Assembly: GCF_004137355.1 (NCBI RefSeq)
Contig: NZ_SDVB01000253.1
Span: forward strand, 248,001-312,000
Reading direction: 5' to 3'
Length of the DNA stretch: 64,000 bases
Source: Ciceribacter ferrooxidans
GTDB taxonomy: Bacteria; Pseudomonadota; Alphaproteobacteria; Rhizobiales; Rhizobiaceae
In this document: in pieces, positions 17,537 through 26,301 of the stretch
Layout: each line of letters opens with the position of its first letter
Position numbering within the stretch: position 1 is the first letter of the stretch
The notes under the pieces: model-generated
Seen by the model: the letters and a program-made list of their open reading frames with translations, nothing else
Databases searched by the model: none
Told to the model about the DNA's origin: nothing
Made by a program: the position numbers and the translations under genes

Positions 17537-17662
17537 GAGTCAAGCGAATTTTTATTTTTTTTGTCGCGGGGGGCGGCGGCGGACCGTCATTTTTGAATCC
17601 CCTTGATTCAACAGCGATTCTTTTTCCCCTAATTGTGGCGGGCAAAAATCGGGTCGGGAGTC
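17537..17662. promoter_or_regulatory. Cluster of five GANTC (CcrM) methylation sites
   Basis: GANTC occurs at 17537 (GAGTC), 17595 (GAATC), 17605 (GATTC), 17616 (GATTC) and 17658 (GAGTC). That is five sites in 126 bp, against roughly one per 256 bp expected for random sequence. GANTC is methylated by the cell-cycle methylase CcrM of alphaproteobacteria, and in Caulobacter the methylation state of the dnaA promoter affects its transcription. The same role here is inference. Confidence 0.55.
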
Positions 17663-17812
17663 AATGGTTCGAACTTAATTTTGGGTAAAATTCACTGTTG
17701 ATCTTGGCTTTTGATCCTGCCTAAATGGCTCCCAACGAGAGGCACGGAGTTGACCTCGGGGACGATCTGCAACTGCTGGTCAGGTGTTGAAACGTCCCGG
17801 TGGCTTTCGTAG

Positions 17813-17837
17813 CGGGATGGTTCTGATCCCGTTTTTT
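17813..17837 (+). terminator. Terminator-like hairpin upstream of dnaA
   Basis: CGGGAT (17813-17818) pairs with ATCCCG (17826-17831) around a 7-base loop and is followed at once by TTTTTT (17832-17837). It points in the dnaA direction, 330 bp before the dnaA start, and no protein gene precedes it after the rpsT terminator. It could end a small RNA or attenuate a long dnaA leader. The six-bp stem is modest. Confidence 0.5.
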
Positions 17838-18167
17838 CATCCAGTGTTTGGCCCTTCATCGCAATCTGCTCGGATTGCGACGGGGTGAGTTTGCGCACAG
17901 TTTCAGGGGCTGGCGAAAGCAGTAGGGGGTAGGCGAAGGCGCGGCCGAATGTCCGTTTCGAGGGTGGGCGATCGGCGAGTTTGATGAATGGAATAGGGGG
18001 ACTGGCCTTGGGCCGTCACGACAGGGTGCCTGATCCGCTTGGCATGGGATCCGGCCTCGTTTTTCGTGAGGTGTGCTGTTTTCTTGCGAGAGGCACCACG
18101 GGCAGTCAAAGGCAGCTGGGCGGGAAATTGCACTGTTCGGCGAAGGTAATTTTTGGAAGGCGGCAAA

Positions 18168-19724
18168 ATGCAAATTAATTCACTGACGGCCGGTGCAGCG
18201 GTTGACGGGGACCATGCACGGGAGACGACGGGTATTGTTCGTTCCGGAGCGACGGAGGACTCGTCTGTGGCGACGCATGATGTGTTGTTCGAGCGTTTCA
18301 GCGCCAGGCTGAAGGCTCAGGTCGGGCCGGATGTCTATGCGAGTTGGTTCGGCCGCCTGAAGCTGCATTCAGCTTCGAAGAGCGTCCTGCGCCTGTCGGT
18401 TCCCACGACTTTTCTCAAGTCCTGGATCAACAATCGCTATCTGGACCTGATCACGAATATCATCCAGCAGGAGGATGCGAGCATCCTGAAGGTGGAGATC
18501 GTCGTGCGCAGTGCGAGCCGCAGTGTGCGCCCGCAGGTGTCGGACGAACAACACAAGCCGGTTTCCGAAACTGTTCCGTCAGCCGCCGTTCGCAAGCCCT
18601 CCGCATCGCAGCAGATCGGGCAGGTTGCCGCGCACCAGGGTGCTGCGCCCCGCTCGGCGCCGCCCGGACCGCTCTTTGGTTCGCCGCTGGACTCTCGTTT
18701 TACGTTCGACGGCTTCATTGAAGGCGCGTCGAACCGTGTTGCGCTCGCGGCGGCCAAGACCATTGCCGAGGCCGGCGCCGGTGCCGTTCGCTTCAATCCG
18801 CTCTTCATTCATTCCTCGGTCGGCCTCGGCAAGACCCATCTCCTGCAAGCCGTTGCCAATGCCGCGATCCAGAGCCCGCGGGCGCCGCGCGTGGTTTATC
18901 TGACGGCCGAATATTTCATGTGGCGTTTCGCGACTGCCATCCGCGACAACGACGCGCTGACGCTGAAGGATTCGCTGCGTAACATCGACCTGCTCATCAT
19001 CGACGACATGCAGTTCCTGCAGGGAAAGATGATCCAGCACGAGTTCTGCCATCTCCTCAACACCTTGCTCGACAGCGCCAAACAGGTTGTCGTGGCCGCC
19101 GATCGCGCGCCTTGGGAACTAGAGTCGCTTGACCCGCGTGTCCGATCGCGTCTGCAGGGCGGAGTGGCGATCGAGATGGAGGCGCCCGACTTCGAAATGC
19201 GTTTTGCCATGCTGAAGAGGCGGCTGGAAGCTGCGCAGAAGGACGATGGTTCGCTCGACATTCCGGTCGAAATCCTCGCTCACGTGGCGCGCAGCGTCGC
19301 AAGCAGCGGTCGTGATCTCGAAGGCGCCTTCAATCAGCTCATCTTCCGTCGTTCGTTCGAGCCGAACCTGTCGGTCGATCGCGTGGACGAACTGCTCGCC
19401 CATCTGGTCGGAGCCGGAGAACAGAAGCGGGTTCGCATCGAGGATATCCAGCGGGTCGTCGCTCGCCACTACAACGTCTCACGTCAGGAGCTGGTCTCGA
19501 ACCGCCGCACGCGGATGATCGTCAAGCCCCGGCAGATCGCCATGTATCTGTCGAAGACGCTGACGCCTCGCTCTTTCCCGGAGATCGGCCGCCGCTTCGG
19601 CGGACGCGACCACACTACAGTGCTGCATGCGGTCCGGAAGATCGAGGAATTGATCGGCGCGGACACCAAGCTCAGTCACGAGATCGAGCTTCTCAAGCGG
19701 TTGATCAATGAGAACAATGCGTGA
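18168..19724 (+). CDS. dnaA: Chromosomal replication initiator DnaA
   Basis: AAA+ ATPase that binds DnaA boxes and opens the origin. The 518 residues comprise an N-terminal DnaB/DiaA-interaction domain (to about 105), a Pro/Ala/Ser-rich linker, the AAA+ domain with Walker [12 protein letters not shown] (near 217) and Walker [12 protein letters not shown] (near 277), and the C-terminal domain with the signature [20 protein letters not shown] 18168 follows GGAAGGCGGCAAA and is preferred to an in-frame TTG at 18153. In Rhizobiales dnaA is normally distant from oriC, which fits the lack of DnaA boxes here. Confidence 0.97.
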   Translation: MQINSLTAGAAVDGDHARETTGIVRSGATEDSSVATHDVLFERFSARLKAQVGPDVYASWFGRLKLHSASKSVLRLSVPTTFLKSWINNRYLDLITNIIQQEDASILKVEIVVRSASRSVRPQVSDEQHKPVSETVPSAAVRKPSASQQIGQVAAHQGAAPRSAPPGPLFGSPLDSRFTFDGFIEGASNRVALAAAKTIAEAGAGAVRFNPLFIHSSVGLGKTHLLQAVANAAIQSPRAPRVVYLTAEYFMWRFATAIRDNDALTLKDSLRNIDLLIIDDMQFLQGKMIQHEFCHLLNTLLDSAKQVVVAADRAPWELESLDPRVRSRLQGGVAIEMEAPDFEMRFAMLKRRLEAAQKDDGSLDIPVEILAHVARSVASSGRDLEGAFNQLIFRRSFEPNLSVDRVDELLAHLVGAGEQKRVRIEDIQRVVARHYNVSRQELVSNRRTRMIVKPRQIAMYLSKTLTPRSFPEIGRRFGGRDHTTVLHAVRKIEELIGADTKLSHEIELLKRLINENNA

Positions 19725-19728
19725 TGCA

Positions 19729-19757
19729 AGGCCGGCGGAGACGCCGGCCTTTCGCTT
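19729..19757 (+). terminator. Intrinsic terminator of dnaA
   Basis: A 9-bp perfect stem, AGGCCGGCG (19729-19737) with CGCCGGCCT (19742-19750), closes a four-base loop five bases after the dnaA stop and is followed by TTCGCTTTCT. It separates dnaA from the methyltransferase gene starting at 19782. Confidence 0.85.
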
Positions 19758-19781
19758 TCTGAGACAGCCGTAGGAGACACG

Positions 19782-20372
19782 ATGCCCCGCGATCCGTCGC
19801 TCGCCTTCTACGAAACGAATGCAGCCTCCTATGCAGGACGTTCGCGATCTGTGCCGCACGCCAGGCTCGGCGCCTTTCTGGGCGGACTGACGTCAGGCGC
19901 CCGCATTCTGGAGCTCGGCTGTGGTGCCGGCGACGACACTGCAGCCATGCTTGCGCGCGGGTTCGACGTGGTGCCGACCGACGGCTCGGCGGCCATGGCG
20001 TTCCAGGCCGAGACGCGGCTTCGCCGTCCCGTGCGGGTCATGCGCTTCTCGGAGCTCGATGAGACCGGTCTCTATGACGGCATTTGGGCCAATGCCTGTC
20101 TCTTGCACGTGCCGCTGGCGGAGCTGCCGCCGGTACTTGGAAAGATCCGCCGTGCCCTGCGTCCGGCGGGACTGTTCTATGCAAGCTTCAAGGCAGGGCA
20201 GGGTGAAGGCTACGACCGGTTCGGCCGCTACTACAACCGGCCGACGCCGGAGTGGCTCACGCGACAATACAAGGCGCAAGGGTTTGCCGAACCGGTTATC
20301 GAAAGCGCGGAAGGCGGCGGCTATGACGGCGTGGCGACGGAATGGCTTCACGTGCGCGCAAGGCCGGCCTGA
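19782..20372 (+). CDS. Class I SAM-dependent methyltransferase
   Basis: 196-residue Rossmann-fold methyltransferase. The SAM-binding motif I is ILELGCGAGDDTAAML at about residues 37-52, motif II ends near PTDGSAAMA, and the motif IV/post-IV region is GIWANACLLHVP. There is no extra domain and no informative neighbour, so the acceptor is unknown. ATG 19782 follows TAGGAGACACG. Its last 25 bases overlap the 3' end of the convergent LysR gene. Confidence 0.85.
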   Translation: MPRDPSLAFYETNAASYAGRSRSVPHARLGAFLGGLTSGARILELGCGAGDDTAAMLARGFDVVPTDGSAAMAFQAETRLRRPVRVMRFSELDETGLYDGIWANACLLHVPLAELPPVLGKIRRALRPAGLFYASFKAGQGEGYDRFGRYYNRPTPEWLTRQYKAQGFAEPVIESAEGGGYDGVATEWLHVRARPA

Positions 20373-21244
20373 GCGAGAATCCAGGCACGAACCCGGCGCA
20401 CTGCCGCCCGCTCCAGCGCTTCGGGAGGATAAACGACGTAGTAGGCAAAGCGGCTTTTCAGCGATTGGGGAAATGGCGTGACCAGCCGTCCCGCATCCAG
20501 ATCCTGTTCGGCAAAGCCGCGGCGTACCAGCGCAAAGCCGAGGCCCGCGCGGGCAGCTTCCAGGGCGCCGTTGCTGTCCGCAGCGATGACGACACCCTTG
20601 CGCCAGTCAACCTCGGGGGCATTCGCCTCCTCGAGCCAGAGGCGCCAGTCGTTCCGGTCGACGTCATGGATCAGCTTCTCCCCCGTAAGGCCGGCGGGCA
20701 AAGGCGAATGCCCGAGGGATGCTGCTTGTGCCGGACTTGCCACCACGATGAAATCGTCGTCGATCAGGCGGTCGGAGAGAAGTCCCGGATAGCTGCCGAG
20801 CCCGTGACGGATGCCGAGGTCCACCCGATCCCTGACAAAGTCGACGAGGCGGGCGGTCGTGCCGATCCTGAGGTCGATATCCGGATTGTCTTCCAGGAAC
20901 TGGTCGAGCCGCGGCATCAGCCACTGCAGGGCAAAGCCGGTTGTACAACTCAGCGTCACGATGTCCGGCCTCTGTCGCGAGCGCACGGCATGTGTCGCTT
21001 CGCGCATGAGGCGAAATGCGGAACGGAGCGAAAGAAAATACTCTGCGCCCGCCTCGGTCAGTGCCAGTTGGCGTGGATGCCTCTCGAAAAGCGTAAGTCC
21101 AAGCGAGGCCTCCAGCTCCCGCACTTGCAGGCTGATGGCCCCCGGCGTCACGCCTAATTCCTCGCTTGCACGCTTCATGCTGAGATGACGCGCGGCAGCC
21201 TCGAAGGCTCGAAGCGCCGATAAGGACGGCAGTATCTCGCTCAT
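20348..21244 (-). CDS. LysR-family regulator, GcvA-like
   Basis: 298-residue LysR-type regulator. The N-terminal helix-turn-helix (LSALRAFEAAARHLSMKRASEELGVTPGAISLQVREL, residues 8-45) is of the GcvA subgroup, and the rest is a periplasmic-binding-protein-like effector domain (TLSCTTGFALQWLMPRLDQF at about 96-115). It is divergent from an EamA-type transporter gene starting 195 bp away, the most likely target. The effector is unknown. Confidence 0.9.
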   Translation of the reverse strand: MSEILPSLSALRAFEAAARHLSMKRASEELGVTPGAISLQVRELEASLGLTLFERHPRQLALTEAGAEYFLSLRSAFRLMREATHAVRSRQRPDIVTLSCTTGFALQWLMPRLDQFLEDNPDIDLRIGTTARLVDFVRDRVDLGIRHGLGSYPGLLSDRLIDDDFIVVASPAQAASLGHSPLPAGLTGEKLIHDVDRNDWRLWLEEANAPEVDWRKGVVIAADSNGALEAARAGLGFALVRRGFAEQDLDAGRLVTPFPQSLKSRFAYYVVYPPEALERAAVRRVRAWILAQAGLART

Positions 21245-21438
21245 GGTTTAGAAAAACTCGTCCATTCTGCAAGAACTTCTCGTTTGAAAGCGGCAAAGTC
21301 AAGTCGCTACAAATGTTTGAAGTACAGAGGACCAAGAGCGATCACAAACGGACGATCTGAGCTTGACGCAACCAACGGCAGGAAACGGGTGGAATGGTAG
21401 CCGGTGGTCGGCGACATTGTCCGAAAAGGAGAGATGCG

Positions 21439-22362
21439 ATGGCTCAAAAGGAAATGGCGGCGGCGGAATGGTTGATGCTTCTCGGGCTTTCCCTGCTCTG
21501 GGGCGGATCCTTTCTCTTCAACGGCATTCTGGTCAAGGTCTGGCCACCGCTCACCATCGTCACGGCTCGGGTGTTGCTGGCAGCGATCACGCTCTGGATC
21601 ATTATCCGGCTGTCGGGGATGGCCGTGCCGAGGAGCCGTGAAGTCTGGCTTTCCTTTCTCGGCATGGGACTTCTGAACAATGCCATTCCGTTCACGCTGA
21701 TCGTGTGGGGGCAGACCCACATCGCAAGCGGGCTCGCGGCGATCCTCAACGCGACGACGCCGCTCTTCGGGGTCGTCGTTGCACATGTGTTGACCGAAGA
21801 CGAGAAGCTGACGGCAAACCGCGTGGCGGGACTATTGATCGGGCTCGCCGGCGTGGTGATCATGATCGGGCCGTCGGTGCTCGGAGAGGTCGGTGGCGAT
21901 GCCTGGGGTGAACTCGCGGTTCTCGGTGCTGCGCTGAGTTACGCTTTTGCCAGCGTTTACGGCCGTCGCTTCCGCCGCATGGGGTTGCCGCCACTCCTGC
22001 CCGCCGCCGGCCAGGTCACGGCCTCGTCCCTGCTGCTGTTGCCGATGGCGCTCTTCGTTGATCGCCCCTTCGCCCTGCCGCTCCCTGGACCAGAGACCTG
22101 GATCGCGCTGTTGGGCCTTGCCGTCGTCTCGACGGCGCTCGCCTACATCCTCTTCTTCCGGATCCTTGCGACGGCGGGCGCGACGAATATCATGCTGGTC
22201 ACAATCCTCATCCCGCCGAGCGCGATCCTCCTGAGCGCGCTGGTGCTCGGCGAGCACCTCGCCCCGCGGCACTTCGTCGGAATGCTGGCGATCGGGCTCG
22301 GCCTTCTCGCCATCGACGGGAGATTGTGGCGCCGGCTGGCGACCCGTGCCTCTCGTGGCTAA
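21439..22362 (+). CDS. EamA/DMT-family transporter
   Basis: 307-residue permease of the drug/metabolite transporter superfamily with ten predicted helices in two EamA repeats; LLGLSLLWGGSFLFNGILV opens the first and AVLGAALSYAFASVYGRRF the second. ATG 21439 has AAGGAGAG upstream, so the frame from 21394 is not used. It is divergent from the LysR regulator at 20348-21244, which probably controls it. The substrate is unknown. It ends 5 bp from the convergent methyltransferase gene. Confidence 0.88.
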   Translation: MAQKEMAAAEWLMLLGLSLLWGGSFLFNGILVKVWPPLTIVTARVLLAAITLWIIIRLSGMAVPRSREVWLSFLGMGLLNNAIPFTLIVWGQTHIASGLAAILNATTPLFGVVVAHVLTEDEKLTANRVAGLLIGLAGVVIMIGPSVLGEVGGDAWGELAVLGAALSYAFASVYGRRFRRMGLPPLLPAAGQVTASSLLLLPMALFVDRPFALPLPGPETWIALLGLAVVSTALAYILFFRILATAGATNIMLVTILIPPSAILLSALVLGEHLAPRHFVGMLAIGLGLLAIDGRLWRRLATRASRG

Positions 22363-22367
22363 AGTCC

Positions 22368-23111
22368 TCAGCGGCTTGCGATGGCGATGATTTCGGAGCT
22401 CTGCGGGGTAAGTGGGGAACGCTTCCAATCCCCATACCAGTCGACGGTACGGAAGCCGGCGTCATCGAGAAGCCGAGCAATGGTGGCCCGGCCCGGAAAG
22501 CGCAGAGTACTTGCGCTCGTTCGCCGTTCTCCCGTCTCGATAAGTGTGAAGACCGTGTCGAAAGTGACGTGTTCTGCTTCGACTTGCTGTACTCGGTAAT
22601 AGACCTCGACGGGACCGAGGTCTGGAACGTCCGCTCTTGCCCGAGTGAGTGGCTCGGTCCACCGCTCCCACTCGCGTACGAGCGGATTGCGGCTCTCGAA
22701 GGCGAGGCGGCCGCCGGGCGCGAGATGCTTGTACGCGGAGGCGAGCACTGCGCTCGCTTCCGGGTCATCGAGAAAGACCTGGAAGACGTGCCCGGTCATG
22801 ATGACGAGATCGAATTCCCGATCGAGCGTAAAGCCCATGGCGCTTCCGGAAACCCACTCGACGATGCGATCAGTATCCTTGGCTCTCGCGACCGCCAGCA
22901 TACCCGGAGCCGGGTCGAGCCCGGTCACCGCATGCCCGCGCCGGGCAAGGGCAAGCGTCAACGAGCCGGTACCACAACCGAGATCGAGAATGCGGCAAGG
23001 ACTGCCGGCAAGTCGGAGATAGAATTCGCGATCGGGGCCGTCGCCGTTGAAGCTGTCGTAGAGGATTGCCATGTCGTGTCGGGAAAAGGCGTCGTCGACG
23101 GGCACTGACAT
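22368..23111 (-). CDS. Class I SAM-dependent methyltransferase
   Basis: 247-residue methyltransferase with the SAM motif ILDLGCGTGSLTLALARRG near residues 40-58, GLDPAPGMLAVAR (acidic loop), and a MTGHVFQVF post-motif. The acceptor is not identifiable. The start is uncertain: GGGAGG abuts ATG 23111 with no spacer, but is optimally spaced (6 bases) from the in-frame GTG at 23105, so the true start may be GTG. It follows hemW on the same strand, 13 bp after its stop, and is the last gene of the rph-rdgB-hemW run. Confidence 0.85.
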   Translation of the reverse strand: MSVPVDDAFSRHDMAILYDSFNGDGPDREFYLRLAGSPCRILDLGCGTGSLTLALARRGHAVTGLDPAPGMLAVARAKDTDRIVEWVSGSAMGFTLDREFDLVIMTGHVFQVFLDDPEASAVLASAYKHLAPGGRLAFESRNPLVREWERWTEPLTRARADVPDLGPVEVYYRVQQVEAEHVTFDTVFTLIETGERRTSASTLRFPGRATIARLLDDAGFRTVDWYGDWKRSPLTPQSSEIIAIASR

Positions 23112-23124
23112 CCTCCCTTTTTTG

Positions 23125-24306
23125 CTAGCAGGCGAGATCGGCGACGACGGCATCGAGGATGAGCATCCCCTTCGGTGTGCAACGCAGCCTGGAATTGCCG
23201 AGCCGTTCGATGAAGCCGTGCTCCAGTAAAGTCTGCTCGCGCGCCGGGTCGGGGTCGCGGCCGGAGAGTTGCTGCCAGCGGGCGAGGTCGACGCCTTCCC
23301 GAAGGCGGAGGCCCATCAGCAGCAGTTCGTCGGCCTGCTCGTCGGTGCCGAGAATTTCCTGGTCCACCATTCCGTGGCCATCGCGCTCGACGGCTGCAAG
23401 CCAGCCTTCGGGGTTACGTTCGGTCGCGGTGGCAAGCTTCTCCCGTCCCCGCGACAGGCGGCCATGGGCGCCGGGACCGATTCCTGCATAGTCACCGTAG
23501 CGCCAGTAGGTGAGGTTGTGGCGGCTTTCGGCGCCCGGCCGGGCGTGGTTCGAGACCTCGTAGGCCGGTAGTCCAGCCTCGGCCGTTATCTCCTGCGTCG
23601 CCTCGTAGAGATCGGCGGAAAGATCGCCGTCCGGCACTACGAGTTTGCCGGCCTTGTGCAGACCAAAGAAGGGGGTGCCTTCCTCGATCGTCAGCTGGTA
23701 GAGCGACAGGTGGTCGACCGCATAGGAGATCGCCTGCCGCAATTCCGGTTCCCACGTCTCCACGGTCTGGCCGGGACGGGCGTAGATCAGATCGAAGGAC
23801 ATCCGCGGGAAGATCTCGCGCGCGAGCCTGATCGCCTTCAGCGCGTCCGCCACGTCGTGCAAACGTCCGAGAAATTTCAGATCCCTGTCGTTGAGCGCCT
23901 GGACTCCGAGAGAGACGCGATTGACGCCCGCCGAACGATAGCCGCGGAACCGTGTCGCCTCGACGCTCGAAGGATTGGCCTCCATGGTAATTTCGATGCC
24001 GTCCGGCACATGCCATTGGCGAGCGATCCCCTCGAGGATCGCCGAGACGGTCGCCGGCTCCATGAGGGAGGGCGTGCCGCCGCCGAGGAAGATGCTCGTG
24101 ACGGTCTTCGGACCGCTGAGGCGGCGCATCGTCTCCATTTCCCGCAGGAAGGCCGCGACGAAGCGCGGCTGGTCCACGGGTTGGTGGCGTACATGGCTGT
24201 TGAAGTCGCAGTAAGGGCACTTCGCCGCGCAGAACGGCCAGTGGACATAGACACCGAAGCCGGGTTCGCCCGTATCGGGAAGAAGGAACGGTGTGGCGTC
24301 CGACAT
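23125..24306 (-). CDS. hemW: Radical SAM heme chaperone HemW
   Basis: 393-residue radical SAM protein of the HemW type (long misnamed oxygen-independent coproporphyrinogen oxidase), which carries heme to target proteins. The CxxxCxxC iron-sulfur motif is CAAKCPYCDF at about residues 26-35, followed by FLGGGTPSLM and the C-terminal HemN domain (NLTYWRYGDYAGIGPGAHGRL). HemN proper is longer and has a CxxxCxxCxC motif; here the last position is Phe, which favours HemW. It sits 7 bp after rdgB, an arrangement common in bacteria. Confidence 0.93.
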   Translation of the reverse strand: MSDATPFLLPDTGEPGFGVYVHWPFCAAKCPYCDFNSHVRHQPVDQPRFVAAFLREMETMRRLSGPKTVTSIFLGGGTPSLMEPATVSAILEGIARQWHVPDGIEITMEANPSSVEATRFRGYRSAGVNRVSLGVQALNDRDLKFLGRLHDVADALKAIRLAREIFPRMSFDLIYARPGQTVETWEPELRQAISYAVDHLSLYQLTIEEGTPFFGLHKAGKLVVPDGDLSADLYEATQEITAEAGLPAYEVSNHARPGAESRHNLTYWRYGDYAGIGPGAHGRLSRGREKLATATERNPEGWLAAVERDGHGMVDQEILGTDEQADELLLMGLRLREGVDLARWQQLSGRDPDPAREQTLLEHGFIERLGNSRLRCTPKGMLILDAVVADLAC

Positions 24307-24313
24307 ACCGGCG

Positions 24314-24958
24314 TCAGGCCTCCAGGCAGGTTTCGACGAAGAGCTTGAAGGCGCGGGCGCGATGCGACAATGCGGTCGCCTGTCCGGGCTTCCAGCCGTG
24401 TTTCTCCTGTGCCGTCATCTCGCCGAAGGTTCGCTGGTGTCCCGCCGGCTGGAAAACCGGATCATACCCGAAACCCGACGTGCCGCGCGGCGGCCAGACG
24501 ACGGTGCCTTCGACCTCGCCGCGAAAGGTTTCCGTGTGGCCGTCAGGCCAGGCGAGGCAGAGCACGCTGACGAAGCGTGCCTTACGCTCTTCCGGCACGG
24601 CCGCGCCGCGGTCCTGCAGGGCCTTTTCGACCTTCTCCATCGCCATTTGGAAATCGCGAGTGCCATCGTCGCGTTCCGCCCAGTTGGCGGTGTAGACACC
24701 GGGAGCACCGTCCAGGGCGTCGATCACCAGACCGGAATCATCGGAAAGGGCCGGCATACCCGAAGCCTTCGCCGAGGCGAGCGCCTTGATGGCTGCGTTC
24801 TCCTCAAAGGTGGTTCCGGTCTCCTCCGGTTCTTCGAACTTCAGGTCGGCCGCCGATCTCGCGGAGAACCCGAGCGGGCCGATGAGATCGGCAATCTCGG
24901 CGATCTTGCCGGCGTTGTGACTGGCAACGACGATGGTCTTGGTTTCGAGTTTGCGCAT
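24314..24958 (-). CDS. rdgB: XTP/dITP diphosphatase
   Basis: House-cleaning pyrophosphatase (HAM1 family) hydrolysing dITP, dXTP and dHAPTP to monophosphates. The 214 residues contain [13 protein letters not shown] at the N-terminus, the central [20 protein letters not shown] with metal-binding acidic residues, and SGFGYDPVF plus the C-terminal [12 protein letters not shown] 24958 gives the typical [18 protein letters not shown] start; the frame continues upstream into the VOC gene as a shadow. It lies between the VOC gene and hemW. Confidence 0.96.
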   Translation of the reverse strand: MRKLETKTIVVASHNAGKIAEIADLIGPLGFSARSAADLKFEEPEETGTTFEENAAIKALASAKASGMPALSDDSGLVIDALDGAPGVYTANWAERDDGTRDFQMAMEKVEKALQDRGAAVPEERKARFVSVLCLAWPDGHTETFRGEVEGTVVWPPRGTSGFGYDPVFQPAGHQRTFGEMTAQEKHGWKPGQATALSHRARAFKLFVETCLEA

Positions 24959-24968
24959 ACGGCAGGTC

Positions 24969-25385
24969 CTATTCGAGATTCCAGAGCCGGGGCTCCGCAC
25001 ATTCCAGGCTGTTTCCGGCCGGATCGCGGAAATAGATCGATCGGGCGCCGTTCGGCCAGTGAAAATCGGCCTCGATCGCGACGCCGGCGGCCCGCAGACG
25101 GGCAACGACCGCATCCAGCTTCTCGCGCGAGACCCGGAAGCAAGCGTGCCCCGGGCCGGTCGCGCCATGCGGCGGCACGGGCAGAGCGTCGGCAGGCGCC
25201 GGATGCGCGGTCGCCAAAGGATCGAAGATCAGCAGGATACCTGCGCCGCAACGGAAGAAGACGTGTCGTCCTTTTTGCCGGATCACGACGTCGAGGCCGA
25301 GGATACCGCCGTAGAACGCCTCGGCGGCCTCGAGGTCGGAGGCATAGAGCGCCGTTTCCAGAATGCCTTCGAGCTCGCTCGACAT
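24969..25385 (-). CDS. VOC-superfamily (glyoxalase/bleomycin-resistance fold) protein
   Basis: 138-residue single VOC module: [23 protein letters not shown] at the N-terminus, a central [19 protein letters not shown] repeat, and the C-terminal [17 protein letters not shown] containing the typical metal-ligand Glu. The fold covers glyoxalases, dioxygenases and resistance proteins, and no substrate can be inferred. It lies between rph and rdgB on the same strand with gaps of 28 and 10 bp, so it is probably in their transcript. Confidence 0.85.
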   Translation of the reverse strand: MSSELEGILETALYASDLEAAEAFYGGILGLDVVIRQKGRHVFFRCGAGILLIFDPLATAHPAPADALPVPPHGATGPGHACFRVSREKLDAVVARLRAAGVAIEADFHWPNGARSIYFRDPAGNSLECAEPRLWNLE

Positions 25386-25413
25386 GATCTGCTCCCGCGT
25401 CTTGCGGCTGCGA

Positions 25414-26130
25414 TCAGAGGATCGCTTGCTTCTGCAGGGTCACCAGTTCACCGATGCCGGCGCGTGCAAGCCGCATCAGCGTCAGGAACTCGTCCTCGGT
25501 GAAGGGGGTGCCCTCCGCCGTTCCCTGGATTTCGACGATCGCGCCGCTTCCCGTCATCACGAAATTGGCGTCGGTCTCCGCCGCCGAGTCTTCGAGATAG
25601 TCGAGATCAATGACCGGCTGGGTTGCAAAGACGCCACAGGAAATCGCAGCGACATGGTCCTTCAGCACCCTGTCGAGCTTGACCATGTTGCGCGCTTCCA
25701 TCCACTTCAGGCAATCGTGCAGCGCAACCCAGCCGCCGGTGATGGACGCCGTGCGCGTACCGCCGTCCGCCTGGATGACATCGCAGTCGATGGTGATCTG
25801 GCGTTCGCCGAGTGCTTCGAGGTCAATGACGGCGCGCAGCGAACGGCCGATCAACCGCTGGATTTCCTGGGTTCGTCCACCCTGCTTGCCGGCCGCCGCC
25901 TCTCGCTTCATGCGCTCTCCGGTGGCCCGTGGCAGCATGCCGTATTCGGCGGTGACCCAGCCCTTGCCGCTGTTGCGCAGCCATGGCGGCGTCTTGTCCT
26001 CGAGGCTCGCCGTGCAAAGCACGTGAGTGTCCCCGAACTTCACGAGACAGGAACCTTCCGCGTGCTTCGAGAAATTGCGCTCGAACGAGATCTTGCGCAT
26101 CTGGTCGGTTTTTCTGCCTGACGGCCGCAT
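25414..26130 (-). CDS. rph: Ribonuclease PH
   Basis: Phosphorolytic 3'-5' exoribonuclease that trims tRNA 3' ends; hexameric. The 238 residues are the family length. Motifs seen are [20 protein letters not shown] at the start, [18 protein letters not shown] with the phosphate-binding region, [16 protein letters not shown], and [18 protein letters not shown]. It begins at ATG 26130 behind AAGGAGAAGCC and is divergent from hrcA, 171 bp away, as is common in alphaproteobacteria. It heads the rph-VOC-rdgB-hemW run. Confidence 0.97.
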   Translation of the reverse strand: MRPSGRKTDQMRKISFERNFSKHAEGSCLVKFGDTHVLCTASLEDKTPPWLRNSGKGWVTAEYGMLPRATGERMKREAAAGKQGGRTQEIQRLIGRSLRAVIDLEALGERQITIDCDVIQADGGTRTASITGGWVALHDCLKWMEARNMVKLDRVLKDHVAAISCGVFATQPVIDLDYLEDSAAETDANFVMTGSGAIVEIQGTAEGTPFTEDEFLTLMRLARAGIGELVTLQKQAIL

Positions 26131-26301
26131 TGGCTTCTCCTTGAAACTTTCTATGGCCTTCTACGGTCGAGCGCGGCGATTTGCAAAGAAAAACCGGCCT
26201 TTTGCGCCCGGCAAGACAGGGATTTTCCCGTTTGTGATCGGCCTGCAAGTGACTATATTCGCCTAGGGCATTGTTCGAACAGGGTTTGCATCGTTAGGGT
26301 C

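Larger units (their letters stand above)
17391..18167. other. Gene-free dnaA upstream region
   Basis: No convincing gene is present between the rpsT terminator and dnaA. Contents in order: the TGTCAC-TATG-GTGACA palindrome (17438-17453); an AT/T-rich segment (17545-17563); five GANTC sites between 17537 and 17662; a TTAA-N7-TAAA half-match to the CtrA pattern (17675-17689); a terminator-like hairpin (17813-17837); a second hairpin without a T-tract (TCGCAATC/GATTGCGA, 17859-17880). I found no TTATNCACA-type DnaA box. Short frames on both strands lack good ribosome sites and the GC-rich third positions of neighbouring genes. Confidence 0.6.

Noticed and set aside
17692-17898. 68-codon minus-strand frame in the dnaA upstream gap
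   Set aside because: GTG start without a ribosome site, third-position GC lower than in neighbouring genes, and overlap with the terminator-like hairpin. Kept only as a remark.
17333-18167. Replication origin beside dnaA
   Set aside because: No DnaA-box cluster (TTATNCACA) was found, and in Rhizobiales the chromosomal origin is usually not at dnaA.
23125-24306. Oxygen-independent coproporphyrinogen oxidase HemN
   Set aside because: The iron-sulfur motif ends CPYCDF rather than with the fourth Cys of HemN, and the length and rdgB neighbour fit HemW.
26131-26301. CIRCE element between rph and hrcA
   Set aside because: No TTAGCACTC-N9-GAGTGCTAA-like dyad is visible in the gap.
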